The notes beneath the pieces are model-generated. The model was not told the origin of the DNA, did no database searches, and saw only the letters and a list, made by a program, of their open reading frames with translations. A stretch of 64,000 nt of DNA from Neoarius graeffei (lineage: Eukaryota; Chordata; Actinopteri; Siluriformes; Ariidae): assembly GCF_027579695.1 (NCBI RefSeq), contig NC_083579.1, positions 71,657,371 to 71,721,370 of the forward strand, in the 5' to 3' direction. Of this stretch, positions 53,576 through 63,589 are shown piece after piece; the first letter of the stretch is position 1, and each line of letters begins with the position of its first letter. The translations under genes were made by a program, and so were the position numbers.

Positions 53576-54398
53576 AACAGTTCATATGACCCTGTTGGCT
53601 TTTGTTCCAGACAGCTGTAGCCCAGCAGAGTGCTTTGCCCGAGAGGAGAGACAGAAACTTAGCAATTTTATGTTCTTCTGGCATATCTTGCATGGTGGCA
53701 AGATACAAAGAGCATTTTAGCAAGAAGCCCTTACATGTGGCGGGGTCGCCAGCAAACTTTTCCAATGCGGGGAGTTGCAACGCCAGGCAAGGAGAAGGTC
53801 TGGTGCACACTAGGAGGGCCTGAGACATAACCGTCATTAGAATCAGAATCAGAAACACTTTTTTTCTGCAAAGCCGTCAACCTCTCCAAGATCGAATCCA
53901 CATTGCGATTCAAGTTCTGAATAGCCACGGTCTTGAGTTCCGACAGCTCTGCCCACCGCTTCAATCATATCGGGCAGCTTTATGGGGCTTTCAGCAGCTG
54001 TCACCATACAGTATTTTGATTTCCTCGATACACCAGGGCAATGCCTAATCCAATCAGCAAAAGTCCTGTGATCATACTTTCGAATAGGTAAATATCCTCA
54101 ATGTCCACCACAGAAAGAACAGCCAGGCACACGACATGCCACTTCTCCCAAGCGTCCCTCGTATATCTGGCTACGAGCATTCCAGCAGGACAGGCTGGTT
54201 CCCCCGAACCTAGGCTTCTCGTCGAGAAGATTGTATCAATTGCGTGAAGAGACCAGTTTATCAAATCCAGACCAGTTTATCAAATCCTTAGCTGCACCAT
54301 CCTGGTGTTGAGATCGGCAAGCATCTGTTGGTGTTCTCCTAGCAGTCGCCCCTGGGCATTGAGAGCCATCTGCTTTTGATCCTCCGCTACGTCCATGA

Positions 54399-54407
54399 TG
54401 GCGAAGT
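54399..54407 (-). other. predicted self-priming PBS of the Gypsy element
   Basis: Minus-strand ATACTTCGC lies two bases inside the 5' LTR. It is perfectly complementary to GCGAAGTAT at the predicted RNA 5' end (54664-54656). A conventional tRNA-complementary site is not seen here. Tf1 and sushi elements prime from their own RNA 5' end in this way. Confidence 0.6.
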
Positions 54408-54409
54408 AT

Positions 54410-54830
54410 CCTATGAGTGCGCAGGCACTTACGGATGTACCGTATGTGCAGCGGAAGACAACTTTAGAATGACGATCCAAGCCAAATCGAGAGACAGGAA
54501 TCAAGGTCAGTAAACATGCTAGGGTCGGACAATCGGCAAACAGAATATCAGAGGTAAACAGAGATCAAGGAAATGAGAAACACTAGCAAAAGTCAGAATG
54601 GTAGAAAGGCAGTCAGAGAGATAACAAGGCTTGATATGATCGGTGAACCGGAACAATACTTCGCATTGAGTGCTTGTGTGACTGGTGTTTGTATACAGGG
54701 GCAGGTGATGAGGAAATGGATGTCAGCTGTGTGGTAGAAGGCAGGAGACAGAGGGCGCTGTGTGTTCTGGGAGTTGTAGTTTGAGCTGTCCATTTTTGTA
54801 TTCAGCTCTTCACCAGCAGGTTTACTGACA
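54410..54830 (-). repeat. 5' LTR of the Gypsy element
   Basis: A 421-bp LTR. On the minus strand it starts TGTCAGTAAACC and ends near CGCACTCATA (terminal CA mutated). A TATACAAA box near 54694-54687 lies about 29 bp before ATGCGAAGTATTG, the likely RNA start. It is uninterrupted, unlike the 3' LTR. Confidence 0.85.
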
Positions 54831-55077
54831 ATGTTCATCTCATGTAAGTATTCTTTTTTTTATTTATTAGTTTTGATTGCAGACCCACACTTTGTAGGAT
54901 TAAAGTCAGATAATAAAAAGGAAAATATATATATATACTGTTGTCTACAAAATTACATCATGAGCTTCATTTATATAAAAAAAGAATACCCATGATAGTT
55001 CTCAGGTATCATATGCTGATAAACACCAGATGGTAATAGAAAACCCACTCCAGATAACACACTTCTGATGTGTGAGA

Positions 55078-55116
55078 TGTATTAGTAAGGCTCTTGTGTA
55101 ATTGTGCAGCACTGTG
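55078..55116 (-). promoter_or_regulatory. 23-RSS of V10, nonamer degenerate
   Basis: CACAGTG, 23-bp spacer, ACTAATACA; the nonamer has lost one A of its core. Confidence 0.8.
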
Positions 55117-55307
55117 CTGACTGGCTGCACAGTAATAAACAGCAGAATCTGACTGATGGAGATTAGAGATGGTCAGACGTTCTGTAAGTGTGTCCTCTCT
55201 GCTTATTTTGAACCAATCTTTAAATTAGTCCTCGTACTTTGGATCACTCTTTGCTGGAATGGTATATCCAATCAGTGCCATAACTGTCTGGCAGTTTTGC
55301 TGATACC

Positions 55308-55309
<2 letters not shown>
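55117..55309 (-). pseudogene. V10: family B V segment truncated by a LINE
   Basis: Only the 3' two thirds of the V exon remain, from WYQQN-region codons (55309) to SDSAVYYCAASQ. Upstream, framework 1, CDR1 and the leader are replaced by a LINE tail. An additional stop (TAA for the Glu codon, near 55228) lies in the CDR2-framework 3 region. Confidence 0.88.
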
Positions 55310-55340
<31 letters not shown>

Positions 55341-56404
55341 CTTATTTGCCAGGTATGTGAACACACACGAGGAATTTGACTCCGGTTTCACTTAGCTCTC
55401 TTAGTACAAACAGATAAAAAGCGTAGAAAAAAACAAAAAGCTATGTACATGTAGAAGGGTAAATATATGTATAGACAGCATAGTCCAAGGATGAATTAGT
55501 AAATATAAATATACAGTGTGCACAGAATGACGGTATGAGTGTGCAGATATTTCACAGTTGATGTTACTGATATTTGAGTCCGGTTTTAGCTGTTCATCAC
55601 AGAGACAGCCTGAGGGGAAAAACTGTTTTTGTGTCTGGTTGCGTCTCCCAGAGGGGAGAAGTTTAACAGTTTGTGACCAGGGTGTGATAGGTCTGCAGAG
55701 ATGTTACCTGCCCATTTCCTGACTCTGGACAGGTACAGGTCTTGGATGGAGGGCAGGCTGACACCAATAATTTTCTCTGCAGACCTTATTGTCCGTTGCA
55801 GTCTGTTCTTGTCCTGCTTGGTGACTGATCCAAACCAAACAGTGATGGAAGAGCAGAGAACAGACTGAATGATGGCAGAGTAGAATTGTGTCAGCAGCTC
55901 CTTAGACAGGTTGAGCTTCCTAAGCTGGCACAGAAAGTACAACCTCTGCTGGGCCTTTTTGATGATGGTGACTGTGTTGGTCTCCCACTTCAGGTCCCGG
56001 GAGATTGTGGAACCCAGAAACCTGAAGGTTTCAACAGCACTCACAATATTGTTGGTGATGGTGATGGGCGGCAGGGTGGGGGGGCTCCTCCTAAAGTTCA
56101 CTGTCATCTCCACAGTTTTGAGCGTGTTCAGCTCCAGATTGTTCTGACCACACCAACAGACCAGCCGTTCAACCTCCCATCTGTATGCAGACTCGTCACT
56201 ATCTCGGATGACACCGATGACCGTTGTGTTGTGTGCAAATTTCAGGAGTTTAACAGACGGGTCTCTTGAGGTGCAGTCGTTGGTGTAAAGGGAGAAGAGC
56301 AGTGGGGAGAGCACACACCCCTGGGGGGCGCCAGTGCTGATAGTCCAGGTGCTGGATGTGATGCTCCCCAGCCTCACCTGCTGCTTCCTTCTGTATCTGT
56401 ATTA
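55305..56404 (-). mobile_element. 5'-truncated LINE (Rex1/L2-like) with RT fragment
   Basis: The ORF 55586-56377 (263 codons) encodes the RT C-terminal half: STGAPQGCVLSPLLFSLYTN, VKLLKFAHNTTVIG, LELNTLKTVEMTVNFRR, FRFLGSTISRDLKW. The catalytic Asp pair of the A-D-D box is His-Asn, so it is dead. The 3' end is an (ATT)n tail joined to V10. Beyond 56404 normal V spacer resumes, but not the missing part of V10, so a deletion accompanied or followed the insertion. Confidence 0.8.
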
Positions 56405-57032
56405 TGTATTGCACTTAATTTCCTCTCATTCACACAGTTAACCAAATTTCACTTATTTTCATTGCATTCTTTTACAATATTGGTGTCTCATATAAGTTTC
56501 TATTCAGGACATTCTATTTCAGACTTAAATTTTTGGAAAACAGAAAATGATAATTATAATATTTATCTTTTTTAGCTAAAATATTGAATATATCTTCGAG
56601 AACCCTCTGCTGTGCCGTTATTTCTACTTGTACCAGATGTGCAAAATGTCTGACACCAGAAAAAAAAAAGTCAATGAAAGATTAAAAATGGTATAAATAC
56701 ACAGAGATACATGAGATCTTCGATTGATGGTTTGTCTGACTAGCCAGTGCAGATACTGAAACATTATGTACTATGCCATTCCTGTTGAACATGAGAATAA
56801 AACAAAGGAAACCATTTGAAAACAGGCAAAATGAACAATTTTCACGAAAGAAAAAAAAAAATTGACCAGGTAATGATAACACTAGGAATAAATCTGTAGA
56901 ACTTTTCTAAACAAATGCAGTAGCTGTTAAGAGCACTGTATAAAAACTCCAGTAATCAAAGTTGAGTTCAGTCACCTGATACACATAAAATACCAGAAAG
57001 GAATTTAAAACCTCATCAGATAACAAACCTCT

Positions 57033-57085
<53 letters not shown>

Positions 57086-57124
57086 TGTTTTAGTAAGGCT
57101 GTTGTGTAAACGTGCATCACTGTG
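57086..57124 (-). promoter_or_regulatory. 23-RSS of V11, abutted by (CA)n
   Basis: CACAGTG, 23-bp spacer, ACTAAAACA. The longest (CA)n tract of the array, about 50 bp (57035-57084), follows the nonamer. Confidence 0.9.
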
Positions 57125-57678
57125 TTCCTTTGCTGCACAGTAATAAACAGCAGAGTCTGACTGGCGGAGTTGAGAGATGGTCAGACTTCCTTCAATTGTG
57201 CTCTGTCTGCTCTGTTTGAATTGATCTTTAAATCCATCTTCGTAGTTTGGATCACTCGTCGCTCCAGCAGTATATCCAATTAGATCCATAACCGTGCCAC
57301 TTTTTTGCTGATACCATAACATTACTCGTAAGGTGCTACCATCATGTTTACAATTTATTGTTATTTCTTCTGTTTCATTGATTAGGATGAATGAAATCTG
57401 TTCAACTGTCACACTGTTTGCCCTCCCTGTTAAAGAAAAAAAGAGAGAGATAGAAAAATAGTTATAATCTTAATGTACTAAAGTGAATGTGAGTGCATCA
57501 ATAAGACAATTATTCAGTCAAATTCAGGAACTGCTTTATCTTGTTCATCTGTTTTTTTGTTTAAAAATGTCAGTATGATGCAAGATTATTAAATGGTCCT
57601 ACCAACAATCAAAATGAAAAACACACAGAGTTCCCAAGAACCATCCATCCTCATGAGGCACAGCTTCAGTGAACACAT
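57125..57678 (-). CDS. V11: family A T-cell receptor V segment, intact
   Basis: The leader is 57678-57603 and the V exon 57426-57125, with standard splice sites and no stops. Cys in TINCKHDG, Trp in VMLWYQQKSG, VMDLIGYTAGATSDPNYED, Cys in SDSAVYYCAAKE. As in V4, the Cys before VTV is Ser. CDR1 STLRV and CDR2 GATSDP are specific to this gene. It is complete apart from unknown expression. Confidence 0.88.
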
Positions 57679-58155
57679 TGAGATGAGACTTTATACCTTT
57701 ACAGAGGGGTGGGATGTGTTAAGCTTCCACATATAAACCAGGAAGTCTAAAAGCAGTAAAAGAAAATATTTTGAGATCTTGACTGAAATCATTGGATTAA
57801 AATTACAAAAACTAGCATGTTGCTAGCATCTTGCAATTTCTCTGTATTCTTAAAATTTCTAAGAATGAACCTTTGAAACAGAGGATTATTAAATAAAAAA
57901 GAATACAAAAGTATTCTTTTTTATTTAATCATTTTAATTGCAGACCCACATTTTGTAGGAGTAAATCCAGAAAAGAAAAAGGAAAATAAAAAAAAAAAAC
58001 CAACAACAATATATAATGTTGTCTGCAACATGACATCATTACCTTAATTTGTATAAAAAAGAATACTCTTAAGAGTTTTCAGGTCCCATATGCTTACAAA
58101 ACACCAGATGGTAATAGAAAACCCACTCCAGATAACACACTTGTGATGTGTGAGA

Positions 58156-58194
58156 TGTTTTAGTAAGGCTGTTGTGTAAGTGTGCAGCACTGTG
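58156..58194 (-). promoter_or_regulatory. 23-RSS of V12
   Basis: CACAGTG, 23-bp spacer, ACTAAAACA on the minus strand. Confidence 0.88.
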
Positions 58195-58716
58195 CTGACT
58201 GGCTGCACAGTAATAAACAGCAGAATCTGACTGACGGAGATTAGAGATGGTCAGACGTCCTGTAAGTGTGTCCTCTCTGCTTATTTTGAACCGATCTTTA
58301 AATTCATCCTCGTACTTTGGATCACTCTTTGCTGTAATGGTATATCCGATCAGTGCCATAACTGTCCCGCGATTTTACTGATACCAATACATACGATCTA
58401 AATTATTGTCGTCATGGCTACAATTGATTGTAATGGTTTTGGTTTCATCGACTAGGATTGATGGAGTCTGTTGAAATGTTACACAGTTTGCATTCCCTGT
58501 TGAAGCAAAAAATAAACATTTGTCAAAAAAAATGAAATCAAAAACATACTATCATTTCAATGGATTAGAATCAATATGATATTTAATTAATTAATTAATT
58601 CATTCATTCATTCATTCATACAGTCCATGAATCCTACCGAAAAACAAAATGAAGAAAACACAGAGTCCACAAGTACCATACATCCTTCTGATGCACAGCC
58701 TGAGTGAGTCTGACAT
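58195..58716 (-). pseudogene. V12: family B V segment with a nonsense codon
   Basis: The leader (58716-58638, MSDSLRLCIRRMYGTCGLCV) and V exon (58496-58195) are complete. The codon after WYQ (58375-58377) is TAA where V5 and V9 have the second Gln-region codon, so the frame stops in framework 2. The remainder is intact (VMALIGYTITAKSDPKYED to CAASQ). RSS and promoter are preserved. Confidence 0.88.
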
Positions 58717-58939
58717 GTTAGAGCATTGACATTTCATTTGCACTATTAGAGGTGGGTTGGGTGTGATGGTGTGATGAGCTTCCACATTTAAACAAGGAAG
58801 TCTGAGAGAGCGAGAGAGAGAGAGAGAGAGCGAGAGAGAGTGTTTCAGTGTTCTGATTAAGATACATCTTCCCCTATTGACCCCAAACTGCACTGATCCT
58901 TACAGATGTGGAACTGAACCTGAAGATAATCAAAACATA

Positions 58940-60541
58940 CAGTGCCTTGTAAAAGTCATAAATTCATACCCCTTGAACTTTTTCACATTTTTCCACCTTA
59001 CAACCACGAACTTAAAAGTTTTTTATTGAGATTTTATGTGATAGACCAACACAGATTAGCACATAATTGTGAAGTGAAACGAAAATGATAAATGGTCTTC
59101 AAAATTTTAAACAAATAAAAATCTGAAAAATGTGATGTGCATTTGTATTCAGCCCCCCCTGCGTCAATAATTTGTAGAGCCACCTTTTGCTGCAATTACA
59201 GCTGCAAGTCTTTTGTGGTATGTCTCTACCACCTTTGCACATCAAGACACTGAAATTTTTGCCCATTCTTCTTTGCAAAATTGCTCAAGCTCAGCCAGAT
59301 CGGATGGAGAGCATCTGTGAACAGCAATTTTCAAGTCTTGCCACAGATGCTCAATGGGATTTAGGTCTGGACTTTGACTGGGCCATTCTAACACATGAAT
59401 ATTCTTTGATCTAAACCATTCCATTGTAGCTCTGGCTGTATGTTTCGGGTCATTGTCTTGCTGGAAGGTGAATCTCCTTCCCAGTCTCAAGTCTTTTGCA
59501 GCCTCCAACAGGTTTTCTTCCAGGATTGCCCTGTATTTAGCTCCATCCATCTTCCCATTAACTCTGACCAGCTTCCCTGTCCCTGTTGAAGAAAAGCATC
59601 CCCATAGCATGATGCTGCCACCACCATGTTTCACAGTGGGGATGGTGTGTGCAGGGTGATGAGCAGTGTTAGTTTTCCGCCACACATAGCGCTTTGCATT
59701 TAGGCCAAAAAGTTCAACTTTGGTCTCATCTGACCAAAGCGCCTTCTTCTACATGTTTGCGGTGTCCCCTACATTTCTTATGCCTGTCTTTCAACAATGG
59801 CTTTCTTCTTGCCACTCTTCCAAAAAGGCCAGATTTGTGGCGTGTACGACTTACAGTTGTCCTGTGCACAGATTCTCCCACCTGAGCTGTGGATTTGTGC
59901 AGCTCCTCCAGAGTGATCATGGGCCTCTTGGCTGCTTCTCTGACCAGTGCTGTCCTTGCTCGCTCTGTCAGTTTAGGTGAACGGCCATGTCTTGGTAGGT
60001 TTGCAGTTGTGCCATACTTTTTCCATTTTTGAATGATGGATTGAACAGTGCTTCTTGAGATGTTCAGAGCTTGGGATATTTTTTTTTATAACCTAACCCT
60101 GCTTTAAACTTCTCCAGAACTTTATCCCTGACCTGTCTGGTGAGTTCTTTGGTCTTCATGATGCTGTTTGTTCTTCAGTGTTCTCTAACAAACCAGTGAG
60201 ACCTTCACAGAACAAGTGTATTTATACTGAGAGTAAATTACACACAGTAGGACTCTATTAACTAATTAGATGACTTCTGAAGGCAATTGATTGCACTGGA
60301 TTGTATTTAGAGGTATCAGAGTACAGGGGGCTGAATACTAATGCACACCACATTTTTCAGATTTTTATTTGTTTAAAATTTTGAAGACCATTTATCATTT
60401 TTGTTTCACTTCACAATTATGTGCTACTCTGTGTTGGTCTATCACATAAAATCTCAAAAAAAATAACAACTTAAGTTCGTGGTTGTAAGATGGAAAAATG
60501 TGAAAAAGTTCAAGGGGTATGAATACTTTTGCAAGGCACTG
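58940..60541 (-). mobile_element. Tc1 (DD34E) transposon in V-unit spacer
   Basis: A 1602-bp element between TA dinucleotides (58938-58939, 60542-60543), with about 210-bp inverted repeats starting CAGTGCCTTG. Removing it restores AAAACATATATGAATATAAA exactly as in other V units, so the excision-equivalent empty site is known within this window. Confidence 0.9.
59242..60159 (-). pseudogene. Tc1 DD34E transposase, frameshifted
   Basis: The start MKTKELTRQVRDK is at 60159. An extra A in the run near 60093-60100 shifts the frame in the first helix-turn-helix. A second break lies near 59690-59750. The C-terminal 147 codons (59685-59242) are open, with GGGSIMLWGCFSS, FQQDNDPKHTAR and PDLNPIEHLW (34 residues between the last D and E). 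Not functional as is. Confidence 0.85.
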
Positions 60542-60744
60542 TATATGAATATAAAACATTCATTAAAAGATAAGAACAGAAACGATCACAAAAACAACTG
60601 AATAAGTGTTTAAAGATGAAAAGAAATTCATTTAAAAACTAATTAAATAGAAAAACGTACATTTAAAAACAATAAAAGCAAAGGCAAGCACATGAGTAGT
60701 TAAAATAAATATTAAAAAGAAATTTAATGTATAATTTATTGGAA

Positions 60745-61260
60745 AGCTGCTTTAAACAAGAATGCATTAAGCCCTGATTTGAATGAACCGATAGTATTTA
60801 GCAGACCTCAGGTATTCTGGAACCTTCTTCTACAAGTCAGGAAGACAAAACCTAAACGCTGCCTCACTTCATTTGGTTTTGATTCAGGGAACACTGAGTA
60901 AACCAGTGCCAGATAACCTGAGAGGTCTGGATGCTTCATAGCGAACATGTAAATCAGAGATATACAGTATTTAGGCCTGAAAACATTTAGTGCTTTAGAG
61001 ACAAGTCATAGTATGTTAAACTCTTTCCTTTGACACACAGGAAGCCATTGCAGTGATTTGAGGAACGGTGTAATACAGCACACTTTCTTGGTGTTAGTGA
61101 GGACTCTGGAAGCAGCATCCTGGACAAACTGCAGCTGTCTGATTGATTTTTCCGAAGACCTGTAAAAACACCATTACAATAGTCTAACCTGCTGATAATA
61201 TACACATGAATAAGTCTTGCTATCATTTTTATAATATTTATTTCCTGCATCTAGTCTCTA
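60745..61260 (-). mobile_element. LINE RT C-terminal relic
   Basis: The longest copy of the spacer relic: SRLDYCNGVFTGLRK, SSLTPRKC, CITPFLKSLQWLP-type codons and the SVFPESKPNEV end, across two frames. Confidence 0.65.
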
Positions 61261-61462
61261 AAATGTTATATAACAGAGCCGAGTGTGAAAGAATAATGCA
61301 GTGGAAGATTAAGACAGCTACTCTGTATCACACTTAATTTCCTCTCATTCACACAGTTAACCAAATAATCATAGTGGAGTTCAGTCACCTGGTACATATA
61401 AAATACCAGAAAGCAATTTAAAACCTCATCAGATAACAAACCTCTGGTGTGTGTGTGTGTGA

Positions 61463-61501
61463 TGTTTTAGTAAGGCTGTTGTGTAAATGTGCAGCACTGT
61501 G
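61463..61501 (-). promoter_or_regulatory. 23-RSS of V13, abutted by short (CA)n
   Basis: CACAGTG, 23-bp spacer, ACTAAAACA. Here the (CA)n tract is only about 16 bp (61446-61461). Confidence 0.9.
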
Positions 61502-62045
61502 TTCCTTTGCTGCACAGTAATAAACAGCAGAGTCTGACTGGCGGAGTTGAGAGATGGTCAGACTTCCTTCAGTCATGCTCTTCCTGCTGAGTTTCAACCG
61601 AGCTTTAAATCCATCCTCATAGTTTGGATCACTCGCTGGTCCAGAAGTATATCCAATTAGATCCATAACTGTGCTGCTTTTTTGCTGATACCATAACATT
61701 ACTGGTAAGGTGCTACCATCATGTTTACAATTTATTGCTATTTCTTCTGTTTCATTGATTAGGATGAATGAAGTCTGTTGAACTATCACACAGTTTGCTC
61801 TCCCTGTTAAAGAGAGAGAAATAATTATAATTTTAACGTACTAAAGTGAATGTGAGTGCATCAATAAGACAATTATTCAGTCAAATTCAGGAACTGCTTT
61901 ATCTGGTTCATATGTTTTTTTTTTTTTTTTTAAATGTCAGTATGATGCAAGATTATTAAATGGTCCTACCAACAATCAAAATGAAAAACACACAGAGTTC
62001 CCAAGAACCATCCATCCTCATGAGGCACAGTTTCAGTGAACACAT
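61502..62045 (-). CDS. V13: family A T-cell receptor V segment, intact
   Basis: The leader is 62045-61970 and the V exon 61803-61502, open. Cys in AINCKHDG, Trp in VMLWYQQKSS, VMDLIGYTSGPASDPNYED, a distinct FKARLKLSRKSMTEG framework 3, and Cys in SDSAVYYCAAKE. It keeps the Cys before VIVQQ that V4 and V11 lost. The most divergent intact A gene here. Confidence 0.88.
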
Positions 62046-62589
62046 TGAGATGAGACTTTATACCGTTACAGAGGGGTGGGATGTGTTAAGCTTCCACATA
62101 TAAACCAGGAAGTCCCTGAAAAGCAGTAAAAGAAAAAAAAAATAGGTCTCTACCATAATTGTAGGATTAAAATTATAATTTTTTTTTCATGTTGTTGTTG
62201 CCATTTCTCAGTATTCTTAAAACTTCTCAGAATGAAACTTTGAGGCAAAGTAGAGGACCTCAATGTCTGATAGCTGTGAAAAACGTAAGAAATCAGAAGT
62301 ATAACTACCTGGATGTTTTAAATTTTTTTCTATTGTAATCAATGTTCATCTCATGTAAATCATTTATTATTTCATAGTTTTACTTGCAGACCTGCATTTT
62401 GGGAAAGGATTAAAGTCAGATAATTAAAAAAAAGAGAAAAAATATGATATACTGTTTTCTACAACATAACATCATTAGCTTCATCTGTATAAAAAGAATA
62501 ATCATAATAGTTCTCAGGTCCCAGATGCTTATAAACACCAGATGGTAATAGAAAACCCACTCCAGATAACACACTTGTGATGTGTGAGA

Positions 62590-62628
62590 TGTTTTAGTAA
62601 GGCTGTTGTGTAAGTGTGCAGCACTGTG
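62590..62628 (-). promoter_or_regulatory. 23-RSS of V14
   Basis: CACAGTG, 23-bp spacer, ACTAAAACA on the minus strand. Confidence 0.9.
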
Positions 62629-63132
62629 CTGACTGGCTGCACAGTAATAAACAGCAGAATCTGACTGATGGAGATTAGAGATGGTCAGACGTCCTGTAAG
62701 TGTGTCCTCTCTGATTATTTTGAACTGATCTTTAAATTCGTCCTCGTACTTTGGATCACTCAGTGCTGAACGGGTATATCCGATCAGTGCCATAACTGTC
62801 TGGCGGTTTTGCTGATACCAAAACATGTAATCTAAGTTTTTGTCGTCATGGCTACAATTGATTGTAATGGTTTTGGTTTCACTGACTAGGATTGATGGAG
62901 TCTGTTGAATTGTTACACAGTTTGCATTCCCTGTTGAAGCAAAAAGAAACATTTGTCAAAAAAAAAAAAGAAATCAAAAACACAGTATCATTTCAATGGA
63001 TTAGAATCAATATGATAATTAATTAATTCATTCATACAATCTATCAATCCTACCGAAAAACAAAATGAAGAAAACACAGAGTCCACAAGTACCATACATC
63101 CTTCTGATGCACAGCCTGAGTGAGTCTGACAT
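62629..63132 (-). CDS. V14: family B T-cell receptor V segment, intact
   Basis: The leader is 63132-63054 (MSDSLRLCIRRMYGTCGLCV...), donor GTAGG. The V exon is 62930-62629, open: NANCVTIQQTPSILVSETK, Cys in TINCSHDD, YMFWYQQNRQ, VMALIGYTRSALSDPKYED and Cys in SDSAVYYCAASQ. CDR1 KNLDY and CDR2 RSALS are unique in the window. An ATG in the intron makes a spurious longer ORF. The B promoter (63163-63217) and a (GA)n tract (63218-63242) lie upstream. Confidence 0.88.
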
Positions 63133-63589
63133 GTTAGAGTATTGACATTTCATTTGCACTATTAGAGGTGGGTTGGGTGTGATGATGTGACGAGCTTCCA
63201 CATTTAAACAAGGAAGTCTGAGAGAGAGAGAGAGAGAGAGAGTGTTTCAGTGTTCTGATTAAGCTATATCTCCCCCTATTGACTCCAAACTGCACTGATC
63301 CTTACAGATGTGGAACTGAACCTGAAGATATGTCAAAACATATATGAATATAAAATATTCAATAAAACATTAGAACAGAAACAATCACAAAAAATAACTG
63401 AAAAAGTGTTTAAAGAGGAAAAGAAATTCATTAAAAAATGAATTAAATCGAAAAAAGTACATTTAAAAACAATAAAAGCAAAGGCAAGCACATGAGTAGT
63501 TAAAATAAATATTAAAAATAAATTTCATATATAATTTATTGGAAAGATGCTTTAAACAAGAATGCATTAAGCCCTGATTTGAATGAACA

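Larger units (their letters stand above)
52990..54396 (-). pseudogene. Gypsy Gag, interrupted and frameshifted
   Basis: The start is MDVAEDQKQMALNAQGRL at 54396. The capsid-like core reads [18 protein letters not shown] (about 53770-53720) with a [11 protein letters not shown] continuation. The C-terminal zinc knuckle near 53050-53000 reads FYYCGSTDHNLQCC: the first Cys of the CX2CX4HX4C motif is Phe. A 0.48-kb insertion (53090-53575) and frameshifts break the gene. Confidence 0.75.
46864..54830 (-). mobile_element. Ty3/Gypsy chromodomain retrotransposon, full-length but dead
   Basis: Two LTRs (46864-49605 including an insert, and 54410-54830) with TG...CA ends lie within the 5-bp duplication ATGTT (46859-46863 and 54831-54835). 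The coding order on the minus strand is Gag, protease, RT, RNase H, integrase, chromodomain. Gag has the [18 protein letters not shown] pattern of sushi/Tf1-type elements. All main ORFs carry stops or frameshifts. It inserted in the spacer between the orphan A leader and V10, and adds about 8 kb between neighbouring V segments. Confidence 0.88.

Noticed and set aside
62931..62952. MFLFAS extension of V14 as a signal peptide
   Set aside because: The ATG lies in the leader intron. A proper leader exon with a GTAGG donor is present at 63054-63132.
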